From: Chloroflexota bacterium
GTDB taxonomy: Bacteria > Chloroflexota > Limnocylindria > Limnocylindrales > CSP1-4
Length of the DNA: 64,000 nt
Direction of reading: 5' to 3'
Assembly: GCA_919901745.1 (NCBI GenBank)
Contig: CAKKPP010000005.1
Location: 85,894 to 149,893, forward strand
Program-made: the position numbers and the translations under genes
Notes under the pieces: model-generated
The model's input: the letters and a program-made list of their open reading frames with translations, nothing else
Told to the model about the DNA's origin: nothing
The model's database searches: none
Shown: in pieces, positions 37,710 to 46,917 of the stretch
Layout: each line of letters starts with the position of its first letter
How positions within the stretch are numbered: position 1 is the stretch's first letter

Positions 37710-37857
37710 TGCACCTTGACCCGGCGCGGAGGTCGACCCAGGATGGGGATCAGCCCGGAGGGGTCGAGCGCCACTAACGGTCGAGATCGCCTCAACGCCC
37801 ACGTGACGCGGAGGTTCCTTCGGGCTCTTTCCCGCTCGCCCGACTATCATCCCCGCC

Positions 37858-38571
37858 GTGATCCCCTCCCTCGTCGCGGCAGTCGGGGTGAGCGCCATGG
37901 CCCTGGGCCTGCTCGTGCTCCGCTCGCTCGGCGCGAACTATCGCGTCGGTCGGCTGCTCGCCGTCACTCCGAAGGTCACGGTCGAGGAGGCCCTGGTCCT
38001 GGCCACCGAAGCGCGGCCGCCCTACGTGCGGATCGACGGCCGCGTCGACGCCGAGGACGAATTCGAGGACGCCGACCATCGCCCGCTCGTCCTCCGACGC
38101 ACGCGGGTCGAGGTCCAGCGTGGCCGTGCCTGGACCATCGTCGAGGACGGCCGCGAGGCCATCCCGTTCGAGATTCGCGAAGGGCTGAGCGGCATCGCCG
38201 TGGATGCGTCCGCGCTCGGCCCGGGGCTGGTCGTGGTGCCCCGCGAGTCCCGCGGGGTCGCGGCGGACCTGCCGGATCGGGTCCCGTCGGAGCTTCCGCC
38301 CGGGACTCCGGTGCGCATTGCCATCGAGCAACTCTCGTCGGTCGACCACGCCACGGTCCTCGGCGTACCGGTGCCGGGGGCGGCCGGAAGGCCGTGGATG
38401 ACGTCCGGTCGTGGCCGACCGCTGATCCTGACCAACCTGGAGACCGCCGAGGCGATGCGCATTCTCGTGGGCGACCGCCGGATGGTCCCGGCCGCCGCGA
38501 CCGCCTGGCTCGGCAGCGGACTCGTCCTCCTGGCGATCTCGGTCGTCCTCGCCGTGGCCGGAGTCCGCTGA
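37858..38571 (+). CDS. GIDE-domain membrane protein
   Basis: Protein of 237 residues with a transmembrane helix at each end (about 5-22 and 215-235). The middle is a soluble domain with YVRIDGRVDAEDEFEDADHRPLVLRRTRVEVQ and WTIVEDGREAIPFEIREG, the pattern of the GIDE domain (also in the MULAN ubiquitin ligases). The bacterial proteins lack a RING finger, as does this one. Function in bacteria is not known. Starts with GTG. The small membrane protein gene follows 15 bases on. Confidence 0.75.
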   Translation: MIPSLVAAVGVSAMALGLLVLRSLGANYRVGRLLAVTPKVTVEEALVLATEARPPYVRIDGRVDAEDEFEDADHRPLVLRRTRVEVQRGRAWTIVEDGREAIPFEIREGLSGIAVDASALGPGLVVVPRESRGVAADLPDRVPSELPPGTPVRIAIEQLSSVDHATVLGVPVPGAAGRPWMTSGRGRPLILTNLETAEAMRILVGDRRMVPAAATAWLGSGLVLLAISVVLAVAGVR

Positions 38572-38586
38572 TCACGTGGTGATCGG

Positions 38587-38859
38587 ATGGCTCGTTCCGT
38601 GACCTACGGATGGCGCCTTGCCCTGGCATGTGCTGCCGTCGCGCTGTTCCTGGGCCTCCCGATCGCCGCCCTCGCCGCCAGCCCCGAACCAAGTGCCGCG
38701 GGTGGCGATACCCGCAGTGCCGGGGAGGGCCCGGGGCTCGTCGGAGACCCCCTGTTCGCCCTGGTGGTCGTCGTTCTCGTCGCGGCCATGGCCATCGCGA
38801 CCACGCTCGTCTACATCAGGCTCACGAGGGCGGCCCACGATCGGGGTCATCGCGACTGA
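38587..38859 (+). CDS. Small exported membrane protein
   Basis: Protein of 90 residues: N-terminal signal/transmembrane segment (about 9-30, ending ALAASPE), a short Gly/Ser-rich loop, a second helix (about 55-77, LFALVVVVLVAAMAIATTLVYI) and a basic tail. No family recognised. It is probably cotranscribed with the GIDE protein gene. Confidence 0.6.
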   Translation: MARSVTYGWRLALACAAVALFLGLPIAALAASPEPSAAGGDTRSAGEGPGLVGDPLFALVVVVLVAAMAIATTLVYIRLTRAAHDRGHRD

Positions 38860-38993
38860 GGCTTCGGGCCGGCCGCGCGCGGAGTACCCCCGCCGACGCA
38901 GACCGCCGCAGGACGATCGTGCTATTGGCAAGATCTGTGAGCTTGGTAGGCTGGCCGCTGAAGTTCACATTTCCTGCCAAGGGCAAGTCGGTG

Positions 38994-41966
38994 ATGTTGC
39001 CAATTACTTCGCGACCGATCGACGCCACGCTGACCGTCACCAAGGCGGCGCGTCTGCTGGGCGTCCATCCCAATACGGTCCGGGCCTGGAGCGATCAGGG
39101 TCGGCTCCGGTTCTACCGCATCAACCGGCGCGGCGATCGACGCTATCGCGTGGGCGACCTCAATCGATTCCTCGCGGCCGCCGACAGTTCAACGCACGAT
39201 CCGCATGGGTCGGCCCTCACGTCGACACCGGATCGCCCAAGGGGGACCCCCGGAGGGCACCACGCTACGGCCCAACGTGCGCCGTTTCGCCCGTCGCTCG
39301 AGACCGCAGCCGAGCCGGTCGGCGACGATTCAGCACGCTCCGCAGCCCTGGGTCTGGTCGGTGACCTTGCAGCCCTGATCCCGTCGGGCGCGCCCCGCGG
39401 GGCAAACGATCTGGCCACCCTGCTCATGCGCGCCGCTCGCGCCATTCGCTCAGCGACCAACGTCGATCGCGTCGCGATCTACGAGCTGCGCCGCGACGAA
39501 CTCGTGCCACTGGCGGTGACCGGGCCGACTGCCACGCGGTCGACCGCGCTGCCGCGCACGTTCGGGGTTCTCGGCTCCGCGCTGGCAGGAGCTCCGCGTG
39601 AATCGGGCGTTCGTGGATCGGGCACCGGCGGCGATCCGCCGGTGATTGCCCGGTATCCCGGGACCAATGTCCTGCCGGCATTCTCCGACAGCGCCGGCGA
39701 ACTGGCCGTGGCGATCCCGGGGTCCGAAGGTTCATGGGGTGTCCTCGTGCTGGCGAACCGGCAGGGCTTCGCGACCGGCGCCCCGGACCTGCTGGGCGCC
39801 GTGGCGGGCGCCCTGGGCGCCATCGTTCGCGTCTCCCGGCATGGAGACGAGGTGGCCCATCGGCTGCACCGCGCGGAAGCGTTGCGCCGCGTGGAATCGG
39901 ACATCGGGAGCCGCCTCGACCTCGAACAGATCCTGTCCGGCCTCGTCGATCACGCCCTCGTCCTGTTCGAGAGCGATCGGGCGGCCGTGTTCCTCCAGAC
40001 TCCCGGGGGCGGCATGGAGCCGCGGGTCAGTCGTGGTCTGTCCGCCGCCTTCCTCGCCGCCGTGAAGGATCTGCCGCCGCGCTCGCTGTCGGCCGCCGCC
40101 GTGGCCGCCCGCCGCCCGCTTGCCGCGACCCATTACCGGGACGACCCACGAGGCGAGGGCATCCGGGCGGCGGTCATCCAGGAGGGCTTCGACAGCCTGT
40201 GCGTGGCGCCGCTGCTCAACGGCAACGATCTCCTGGGCCTGCTCATCGTGTATCACGACCGCCCGCATACGTGGACCGACGACGAGATGGACACGATGTG
40301 GGCGCTGGCCGGCCACGCCGGCGTCGCGATCAAGACTGCCCAGAACTACACGCAGCTCTCGAGCTGGGCGGCCCAGCTCCAGGCGATCCAGCAGGTCGGC
40401 GCCCGGCTCAATCGGCTTTCGACGGTGGCCGAGATCGCGGGGACGATCGCGACCGAGCTGCGCGAACTGATCGATTACCACAACGTTCGGGTCTACCGCA
40501 TCGAGGGGGACGAGCTCATCCCCGTCGCGATGGTCGGGAACCTGGGCGGGTACGTCGACGAGACCCCCGCCCAGCTGAGCGTGACGGTCGGCCAGGGCAT
40601 CACCGGGTGGGTGGCGCAACACGGCGTCGCGCAATACCTGCCGGATGCGGCCAACGATCCGCGTGGCCAGACCATCCCCGGGACCGAGGACGACCTCCCG
40701 GAGTCGATGCTGCTGGCCCCGATGACGTTCGAGGACCGGGTCCTGGGGGTTCTCGTCCTCGCGAAGCTCGGAACCCACCAGTTCACCGACGACGACCTGC
40801 GGCTGCTCGTCATCTTTGCCAGCATCGCCGCCCAGGCAATGGCCAATGCCGATGCCACCGAGCAGCTGCGCTCGCAGTCGGCGGCCTTGGAGCGCCAGCT
40901 GCGGAGCCAGCGGGTCCTCTTGACGATCACTGAATCCATCCTCTCGACGCTCGATCCGCGCCAGGTCCTCGACCAGATCTCGGATCGCCTGGCGACGCTG
41001 GTCGAGTTCGACAACATCTCGATCGAGGTGTATGACCGGGCAGCCGGCACACTCCGCCCGATCAGCGCCCGGGGTGTTCACGCGGACGAATACATGAGGG
41101 ACTGGAAGGTGGGTGAAACGGGGATTGCCACGTGGGTCATCGAACGCAACGAGCCCGTCCTCGTCGCCGATGAGATCGACGATCCGCGCGTCAGCCACTT
41201 CGACTCGACGGGGCCCGTTCACGGAAGCCTGATCGTGGCTCCGCTGCGCGATCGCGACGGCGTGTCGGGCGTCCTGACGCTCGAGCGCCTCGGCGAGGGC
41301 CGCGCCTACACGGACGACGAATTCGAGCTTGTGAAGCTGTTCGCCGCGCACGTCTCGATCTCGCTCCAGAACGCCACGGCCCACCGCGCGGTCGAGATTC
41401 GCGCCAACACGGACGGGCTCACCGGGCTGCTGAACCGGAGCACCCTGAACGAGTGGCTGCGCCGGAGCACCGCCGATGGCGAGCCGTTCAGCCTGATCAT
41501 GCTCGACCTCGACGACTTCCGGCTCGTGAACAACGCCCGCGGCCACCAGGCCGGCGACCGGATGCTTCAAGGGATCGCCGCGGCGCTGGTCAAGGCCGGG
41601 CGGGACTCGGACCTCGTGTTCCGCTACGGCGGCGATGAGTTCGCCTTCCTGCTTCCGGCCACGGAAGCCCCTGGCGCGATCGCCGTTGCCGAGCGCGCCC
41701 GCGAGGCGGTCCGGCGCGTCCCCGGACCCGGATCGGATGGGCCGCGGCCGTCAATGGCCGTGTCCGCATCGATTGGATTCTCGACGTTCCCCACGGACGG
41801 GCAGACGGCCGAGGAGGTCCTTCTCGCGGCCGACCGGGCAACCTACGTCGCCAAGCGGGCCGGCGGCAATCGCGTCGCCAGCGCAGCCGAGGGGCTGTCG
41901 CTTGCAGCCGAGTTCTCGCCGTCGGAGCCCACCCCCGTCGATTCACCGAGTCAGGCGACCGCCTGA
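38994..41966 (+). CDS. HTH - four GAF domains - GGDEF diguanylate cyclase
   Basis: Large cytoplasmic protein of about 990 residues. A MerR/excisionase-type helix-turn-helix (residues 12-61, LTVTKAARLLGVHPNTVRAW to YRVGDLNRFL) is followed by a flexible linker and four GAF domains (about 140-282, 302-455, 462-622, 639-799). A complete GGDEF domain (about 800-970) follows, with LTGLLNRSTLNEW, LDLDDFRLVNNARGHQAGD and the intact YGGDEF active site at 878-883. It should make cyclic di-GMP under control of several GAF signals, and may bind DNA itself. No EAL domain. No RxxD inhibitory site was seen just before GGDEF. The start is uncertain; GTG at 38991 is equally possible. Confidence 0.88.
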   Translation: MLPITSRPIDATLTVTKAARLLGVHPNTVRAWSDQGRLRFYRINRRGDRRYRVGDLNRFLAAADSSTHDPHGSALTSTPDRPRGTPGGHHATAQRAPFRPSLETAAEPVGDDSARSAALGLVGDLAALIPSGAPRGANDLATLLMRAARAIRSATNVDRVAIYELRRDELVPLAVTGPTATRSTALPRTFGVLGSALAGAPRESGVRGSGTGGDPPVIARYPGTNVLPAFSDSAGELAVAIPGSEGSWGVLVLANRQGFATGAPDLLGAVAGALGAIVRVSRHGDEVAHRLHRAEALRRVESDIGSRLDLEQILSGLVDHALVLFESDRAAVFLQTPGGGMEPRVSRGLSAAFLAAVKDLPPRSLSAAAVAARRPLAATHYRDDPRGEGIRAAVIQEGFDSLCVAPLLNGNDLLGLLIVYHDRPHTWTDDEMDTMWALAGHAGVAIKTAQNYTQLSSWAAQLQAIQQVGARLNRLSTVAEIAGTIATELRELIDYHNVRVYRIEGDELIPVAMVGNLGGYVDETPAQLSVTVGQGITGWVAQHGVAQYLPDAANDPRGQTIPGTEDDLPESMLLAPMTFEDRVLGVLVLAKLGTHQFTDDDLRLLVIFASIAAQAMANADATEQLRSQSAALERQLRSQRVLLTITESILSTLDPRQVLDQISDRLATLVEFDNISIEVYDRAAGTLRPISARGVHADEYMRDWKVGETGIATWVIERNEPVLVADEIDDPRVSHFDSTGPVHGSLIVAPLRDRDGVSGVLTLERLGEGRAYTDDEFELVKLFAAHVSISLQNATAHRAVEIRANTDGLTGLLNRSTLNEWLRRSTADGEPFSLIMLDLDDFRLVNNARGHQAGDRMLQGIAAALVKAGRDSDLVFRYGGDEFAFLLPATEAPGAIAVAERAREAVRRVPGPGSDGPRPSMAVSASIGFSTFPTDGQTAEEVLLAADRATYVAKRAGGNRVASAAEGLSLAAEFSPSEPTPVDSPSQATA

Positions 41967-42044
41967 GCGCTCCGCGGAAACCGCGATTCGCGATTGGAGC
42001 CACGGGCGTCACCCCGACAACCTGATCGGCGTCACACTGGAACC

Positions 42045-43211
42045 GTGAGCGAGACGCCGAAGCGCCGCCGTCCAACCACCGCCGCCTGGCTGGCGGGCGT
42101 CCTCGCCGTCGTCCTCGTCGGGCTGGTCGGCTCGATCGCCATCCTTTCATCGGGCGGGCTGCCGATCGGCGGGTCGGCGACACCGGGCCCATCCGCTCCG
42201 CCACCATCAGTCGGGCAGTCCACGGCGCCGCCGAGCCAGTCGCCGGCGCCGTCCTTCACTCGTCCGACGCCCACGCCCCGGCCGACGTTCGTCGTCCATG
42301 TCGTGAAGCCAGGTGACAGCCTGACCTCGATCGCGCGCGCGCAGGGCACGACCGCCCGAAGCATCGCGTTCTGGAATCGCGATGCCTATCCGTCGCTCGA
42401 CCCCGAATCGGATGGCTACCAGCCAAACCGGATCGAGGTCGGCTGGGCTCTCGCCCTGGTGCCGGGCCAGACCTATGACGAATTGGCCCCGACCCAGCGA
42501 CCGGGCAGCCCGCCACCGAATGGACCGTCGACCGCAGCCGGCCCCGGCAGCCAGCCCACGATGCCGCCGGTCATCGGCAGCAGCGTGCTGATCTCAAACG
42601 GCCCGCGTGGCAGCGACCGGATCGCCCTCACCCTGGACATGGGCGGCCGGGTGGATCCGGCCGTCGAGATCGTCCGCTGGCTCATCGACCACACCGTGAA
42701 GGCCACCCTGTTCCCGACCGGCCTGACCGGCACAACCTCCGAGCAGGGTCGCGCCGCGCTGTTGTTGGCCGCACAACGGCCCGACCTGTTCGAGATCGCC
42801 AACCACTCGTGGGACCACCCGAGCTTCGTCAACCTCACCGATGCCGAGGTGGCCGACCAGCTGTCGCGCAGCGAGGCCGCTGTCAACCAGCTCATCGGGC
42901 GCACCACGAAGCCGTTCTTCCGCCCCCCGTTCGGCGCCGTCAACAACACCGTGCGGGGCGCGGTCGGGCGAGCCGGCTGGGGCTACACGATCTTGTGGGA
43001 CATCGATACGATCGACTGGAAGCCGACGTCGGAGGGAGGCCCGACGGCGAGCGACATCGTCACGAAGGTGACGGCACAGGCCCAGGGCGGCTCGATCGTG
43101 GTCATGGACCTCGGTGGATGGCACACCCTCGAGGCGCTGCCGGGGATCCTCGCCGCGCTCGACTCGAAAGGGCTTCGGCCGGTGACCCTGACGGAGATGC
43201 TGGCCCCATAG
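42045..43211 (+). CDS. LysM-containing polysaccharide deacetylase (NodB-type)
   Basis: Exported protein of 388 residues. An N-terminal signal-anchor (about 10-35) and a Pro/Ser/Thr-rich linker lead to a LysM domain (about 84-140, HVVKPGDSLTSIARAQGTT) for peptidoglycan binding, then a second linker and the deacetylase domain. Catalytic motifs: LTLDMGGRVDP (motif 1), HSWDH (motif 2, both metal His), RPPFG (motif 3), DIDTIDWK (motif 4). In motif 1 the second Asp of the usual TFDDG, a metal ligand, is Met. It probably deacetylates cell-wall GlcNAc or MurNAc. GTG start at 42045. Confidence 0.88.
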   Translation: MSETPKRRRPTTAAWLAGVLAVVLVGLVGSIAILSSGGLPIGGSATPGPSAPPPSVGQSTAPPSQSPAPSFTRPTPTPRPTFVVHVVKPGDSLTSIARAQGTTARSIAFWNRDAYPSLDPESDGYQPNRIEVGWALALVPGQTYDELAPTQRPGSPPPNGPSTAAGPGSQPTMPPVIGSSVLISNGPRGSDRIALTLDMGGRVDPAVEIVRWLIDHTVKATLFPTGLTGTTSEQGRAALLLAAQRPDLFEIANHSWDHPSFVNLTDAEVADQLSRSEAAVNQLIGRTTKPFFRPPFGAVNNTVRGAVGRAGWGYTILWDIDTIDWKPTSEGGPTASDIVTKVTAQAQGGSIVVMDLGGWHTLEALPGILAALDSKGLRPVTLTEMLAP

Positions 43212-43265
43212 CGCCGGGTTGGTCGGCGACACGGCAGCGGTTCACGCGGGGCTATGCTCCGGTCG

Positions 43266-44054
43266 ATGGACGCCAACTCCTCCATGAACGACGCACCCCG
43301 GATCGTCATCACCGTTGCCGATCCCGGCGCGCAGGCGGACGTTGCCCTCGCCGAGCGGAAGAACGGGCTGTACGCCGAGGCCGTCGCACGCCAGCGGGGG
43401 ATCGCCGTCCTGCTCCATGCCGCGACGCCCCGGCAGGATCGAATCGAGGCGTTTCGCACGATGGACGGCCTGCTCCTGGCAGGAGGCGCCGACATCGATC
43501 CGCGGCGGTACAACGAGTCGGCTCGCGGCGCGGTCGACGTCGAGCCGGAGCGCGATGCGCTCGAAGCCGAGGCGTGGGCCGCGGCCATGGCGCGCGATCT
43601 GCCGGTGCTGGGAATCTGCCGCGGACTCCAGGCGATGAACGTGTTCATGGGCGGACGCCTGCTCCAGGATGTGGCGCGGCACGCCGGATCGGCGTACGGC
43701 ACAGGCCGCGCGTTGACCCACCCGCTGCGCGTGGTGCCCGGATCACGCCTGGCGCGGATCCTGTTCCCGACCAACGTCCGCGGTGGGGTTGTCGCGGTGA
43801 ACACCTACCACCACCAGGGCGTTCGCGCCGGCGACGTGGCTGCAGGCCTGGCCGTGGGGGCCTGGGCGTCGAGCCCGGCCGGCGACCTGGCCGAGGCGAT
43901 CGAGACGACGAGCGGGCCGTTTCGACTCGCCGTCCAGTGCCACCCGGAGCGGACGGGGTCGACACCGGACGCCTTCGAGCGACTGTTCCGGGTCTTCGTC
44001 GATGCAAGCCGCGGATCCGTGACGGCGCGGAGCGCGACGGGGTCCAGTCGCTAG
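43266..44054 (+). CDS. Class I glutamine amidotransferase-like hydrolase (PuuD/C26 type)
   Basis: Protein of about 262 residues. DGLLLAGGADIDPRRYNE, the nucleophile elbow GICRGLQAMNVFMGG with the catalytic Cys, TYHHQGVRAGD, and QCHPER with the catalytic His are those of gamma-glutamyl hydrolases of peptidase family C26 (PuuD-like). It likely cleaves gamma-glutamyl amides. Start uncertain: ATGs at 43254, 43266 and 43284, none with a clear site. It is the last ordinary gene before the toxin mosaic, which begins about 50 bases downstream on the other strand. Confidence 0.85.
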   Translation: MDANSSMNDAPRIVITVADPGAQADVALAERKNGLYAEAVARQRGIAVLLHAATPRQDRIEAFRTMDGLLLAGGADIDPRRYNESARGAVDVEPERDALEAEAWAAAMARDLPVLGICRGLQAMNVFMGGRLLQDVARHAGSAYGTGRALTHPLRVVPGSRLARILFPTNVRGGVVAVNTYHHQGVRAGDVAAGLAVGAWASSPAGDLAEAIETTSGPFRLAVQCHPERTGSTPDAFERLFRVFVDASRGSVTARSATGSSR

Positions 44055-44104
44055 GACAGCGCCCGGGCCTACTCGCTGCATCAGGTCTGCTACGAGCTTC
44101 GCGT

Positions 44105-44406
44105 AGCGGAGGGCGTCGGAAATGACCGCGCCACCAAGGGTGGCGTAGCCGGCGATGTTGCCGGCTAGATCCGATAGGGTCCAGCCCAGGCCACCCGTGC
44201 TCGTGGAGACCGCCAGGCGGGCTCCGGTTGGATCGACGATCGAGCTCGTGCTGGCACCCGTACTCGGGGTGATCCGGGCGATGACCTCGGATGAACCGAC
44301 GTAGGCGTACGTGTCGGTCACCGAGGCGACGGCCTTCGTCCGATGGCGTCCCAGGGCATCGAGCGTGAACGTCGCCGCCGAGCCCGTCTGCGGGGTGATC
44401 TGAGGT
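44105..44406 (-). pseudogene. Rhs-core stub (distal copy), frameshifted and truncated
   Basis: Translation on the minus strand gives SAATFTLDALGRHRT, TDTYAYVGSSEVIARIT, SIVDPTGARLAVSTS, GLGWTLSDLAGNIAGYATLG and AVISDALRY, classical Rhs/YD-repeat core. It has no start codon. An extra base near 44404 breaks the frame relative to the second copy at 48285. After DALRY the frame runs into unrelated sequence (AKLVADLMQR). The two stubs are roughly 85% identical by eye over about 300 bases and share both end points. It starts about 20 bases behind the immunity-like gene at 44428. Confidence 0.8.
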
Positions 44407-44427
44407 CAGGCGATCGGCGACGTCCGT

Positions 44428-44781
44428 CTAACCGATCGCACGGAGAACCTCTGCGCACGATGGTCCAACGAGAGATCTCAGAACAGAGCCCGGTTCGCCA
44501 GCGCGTGGCAGATGCTCCAGGAAGGAGACGCCCACCAACTCCCGGATCTCTGGCTCAGCCGAAAGGCCGTCTTCCAAGAGTTGCAAGACGCACGAGAGCG
44601 AGGCCCGGTCGTGTATGGCCTTCCTTGCCACCTGAGATTCTGCCCAACGCTCGACATCGGCCACAAACAGATGTGGCAACACCTCGCCATGTTGATCGCT
44701 GACGTGCTCCTCGAATAGAGGACTGAGCTCCGGGCACGCGTAAACCAAGGCGCCTACGAATGCAATGGTCCTGGCACTCAT
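44428..44781 (-). CDS. Putative immunity protein (orphan toxin module)
   Basis: Acidic, mostly helical protein of 117 residues: starts MSARTIAFVGALVYACPE, contains DGLSAEPEIRELVGVSFLEHL and ends SCAEVLRAIG. The VSF-x-E-x-L element reminds me of a small family found beside polymorphic toxins (DUF7674-like, from memory). Its position directly after a toxin-tip fragment and before an Rhs-core stub supports an immunity role. The target toxin would be the fragment at 44860. Confidence 0.5.
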   Translation of the reverse strand: MSARTIAFVGALVYACPELSPLFEEHVSDQHGEVLPHLFVADVERWAESQVARKAIHDRASLSCVLQLLEDGLSAEPEIRELVGVSFLEHLPRAGEPGSVLRSLVGPSCAEVLRAIG

Positions 44782-44859
44782 CGATCGGTCCCTGGGGCGT
44801 CTAGGAGGTCATCGAGAACGCTCTGGGCGACGAGTCGATCAGGGTAGCTCGCGGATGGA

Positions 44860-45235
44860 TTATCGGTTAAGCCAGTTGCTAAGTCCGCGGGCCGTCTCCT
44901 GGGCCTTCACTGTGTGGAAGAGACCTTGGGTGGGTTGTCCAGTACGGTTCAGGTATCGGGTTGCGGATGAGGTCGCCGACCGGCACTCCCCACGGCCCAG
45001 GCAGATGTTGACATGGTTCGGGTTCACAACGCCGGAGCGAGTCCTCTCAGGGACCCGCACAACGGACCCACCAGCCGCACGGATACGACCCGCAGTGGAC
45101 ACCCTGAACGTCGCGATAGCCGTTTCGATCTCAGCGTACGACGCTATCGCGCCTCGATCACCGCCTGTGCGCCTCCCGCTCCTGGGTCCGATCCAATAGC
45201 GATCGGCGCCTTGAGGCACGATCACTGGGGGATCT
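44860..45235 (-). pseudogene. Orphan Rhs toxin tip (no start)
   Basis: Open frame of about 125 codons directly after the immunity gene at 45236, without its own start or Rhs core: DIEDPPVIVPQGADRYW at the beginning, NPNHVNICLGRGECRSAT in the middle, and TQGLFHTVKAQETARGLSN near the end. It has the look of a detached C-terminal toxin domain: small, polar, with a Cys pair and followed by an immunity-like gene. Family not recognised. The frame extends further upstream only as antisense of the neighbouring gene. It would be silent until recombined behind an Rhs core. Confidence 0.4.
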
Positions 45236-45610
45236 TCAATGTCCGCGCCTCTTGGCCTCGAACCACGCTCTGAACGATTCGGACCAGGATCGTTCGCTCG
45301 GCCACCTGCCTGGCCGGCCTCTTCGTTCCGCCCACTTGGACTCGAATGTGGAGTCGCCGATCCACTGACCATCGTACTCACGAATGAGCCCTGCCCATTC
45401 ACGGCTTGAGTCCGAGTATGGTTCGAGCTCGAAGAGTTCGTCATTCCAGACGCCGAACTCGTCGGCACTACAGTGGTATGCGACGGATCCATCCTGCCCT
45501 AGCCCGATCTGTCGGAGAACGCCTCCATCATCCGCCAGTTCAAGCATCCACGCGGAGATCTCAATCCCGTGCTCGCGGTAGGGAAAGCGGAGCGCCAGGT
45601 AGCGCGTCAT
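45236..45610 (-). CDS. Putative immunity protein for the adjacent Rhs toxin
   Basis: Protein of 124 residues rich in Trp, Glu and Asp: starts MTRYLALRFPYREHGIEISA, with QDGSVAYHCSADEFGVWNDE and a basic C-terminal tail (SFRAWFEAKRRGH). Its ATG overlaps the stop of the Rhs toxin gene by four bases (ATGA), the classic arrangement of a toxin with its cognate immunity gene. Family not recognised. Role inferred from position. Confidence 0.6.
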   Translation of the reverse strand: MTRYLALRFPYREHGIEISAWMLELADDGGVLRQIGLGQDGSVAYHCSADEFGVWNDELFELEPYSDSSREWAGLIREYDGQWIGDSTFESKWAERRGRPGRWPSERSWSESFRAWFEAKRRGH

Positions 45611-46680
45611 GACTTCCCCCGGAAATACTTTGACCAGGGGTTGATGTGGCCAAATACAAATGGGAATCGAGGAACTACGTGTATCCCAAATGGGAGCCTG
45701 TACGCGCCCTTGTAAGTGGGCGCCGTCCCAATACGGATGGCACTCTTGAACTTCACCATCGTTCCGCCGACTGGAACCTGTGTCGGCCCGACGCGAAGGA
45801 TAGTCGAGCGCGGCGGCAGCTGTGTTCGAACGACTCCCGCCGTCTCCTTTGCGACACCCGCGAGCCTTGGGACATCGCGCGCAGCTCTGATGGCGCCGTC
45901 GGCAAACCGCCTCCCCGCGCCCAACGCAGCCCGGCCCGCACCGAGCACGGTTCGTCCGGCTCCCAGGAGGGCATTGGCCGCGCCGGCCGTGACGCTCGTG
46001 CCGGCTCGCAGGGCGCCGATCGCACCGCCGGCAGCGATCGATCCGGCGACGACGACGGCCGTCTCGCCGGCCATCGCGCCGAGGGTCCGGAAGTCGCCGC
46101 TCGACCAGGCGTTGCCGACCTTGGTGACGGCGCCGCCGACCGTATCGGCGACCCCGCCCACGACCGTCCGACCGACGCCCGTGAGGGTGCCTCCGGCGTC
46201 GCGCGAGAGGTCCTGCCCGAAGCGCCCGACGGCGGCCGCGGCGGTGGTCGCCACGACGCTCCGGCAGGCCCCATCGAGAGCGCAGCCGCCGGCTGCCACG
46301 ATCGCCTGACCGGTGCCGACGACCGCGCCGACGGCGCCCTCGCCGAAGCCATAGGCGAACGAGCCCACGTTGCCGGCGACCTGCCCGGCGAAGCCCAGCG
46401 GATCGATGTCGTCCCAGGGCCAGTGGCCATCGGGATCGACCAGCGTGGCCGGGTCGGCTCCGGCATACAGGTAGCGGTTGAAGGTGATCGGGTTGAGCGC
46501 ACTGCCGGCCAGGTCGTCGGGTGCGCTGAAGCTCCCGAGATCGGGGGCATAGGCCCGGAGCACGAAGTCGTACAGCTCGGCATCGCCTGCGTCCGACAGG
46601 AGCAGCCGGCCCTGGTAGCGGAAGGGCGACGCGAGACCGGAGCTGACCTGGGCCAGGGTCTCGCCGTAGGGGTCATAGCG
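45607..46680 (-). pseudogene. Rhs core C-terminus with variable toxin tip (5' end cut off by IS110 insertion)
   Basis: From the IS junction the frame reads RYDPYGETLAQVSSG, YDFVLRAYAPDLGSFSAPDD, NPITFNRYLYAGADPATLV and DPDGHWPWDD: the final Rhs repeats and the cleavage-region motif. A Gly/Ala-rich pretoxin region of hydrophobic stretches (about 130 to 270 residues after the junction) follows, then a C-terminal tip (VPVGGTMVKFKSAIRIGT to PRFPFVFGHINPWSKYF) of unknown activity. The 5' part continues as the stub at 48285 on the far side of the IS element (DALRY + DPYGE). As it stands it has no start codon of its own. Confidence 0.8.
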
Positions 46681-46689
46681 GCTATGAAT

Positions 46690-46917
46690 GCGATGTCGCC
46701 AGGTCGAGGTGCCGCGGCGTAGGCTCGCGGGCACCGGGACAGGGGCGACACGGGACACCAGCTGTACGGGCAGGCCGATACGCTAATGGACCACGAGTCC
46801 GGCGTCGTAACTGGCCGCCCCTGCGACTCGCCCGGTTGCGCTCAGAGCGCGGATCCGTAGGTGTCGTGTGCCCGGCAGGTGTCCGAACCGGATGGTGAAC
46901 GAGAGAGGAGGATGCCG
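46690..46917. ncRNA. Possible bridge-RNA region of the IS110 element
   Basis: IS110-group elements are known to encode a guide (bridge) RNA in the non-coding left end before the recombinase. This 228-base segment is the only place of suitable size and position. I could not derive the target- and donor-binding loops by eye, so this marks a location rather than a defined RNA. Confidence 0.3.
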
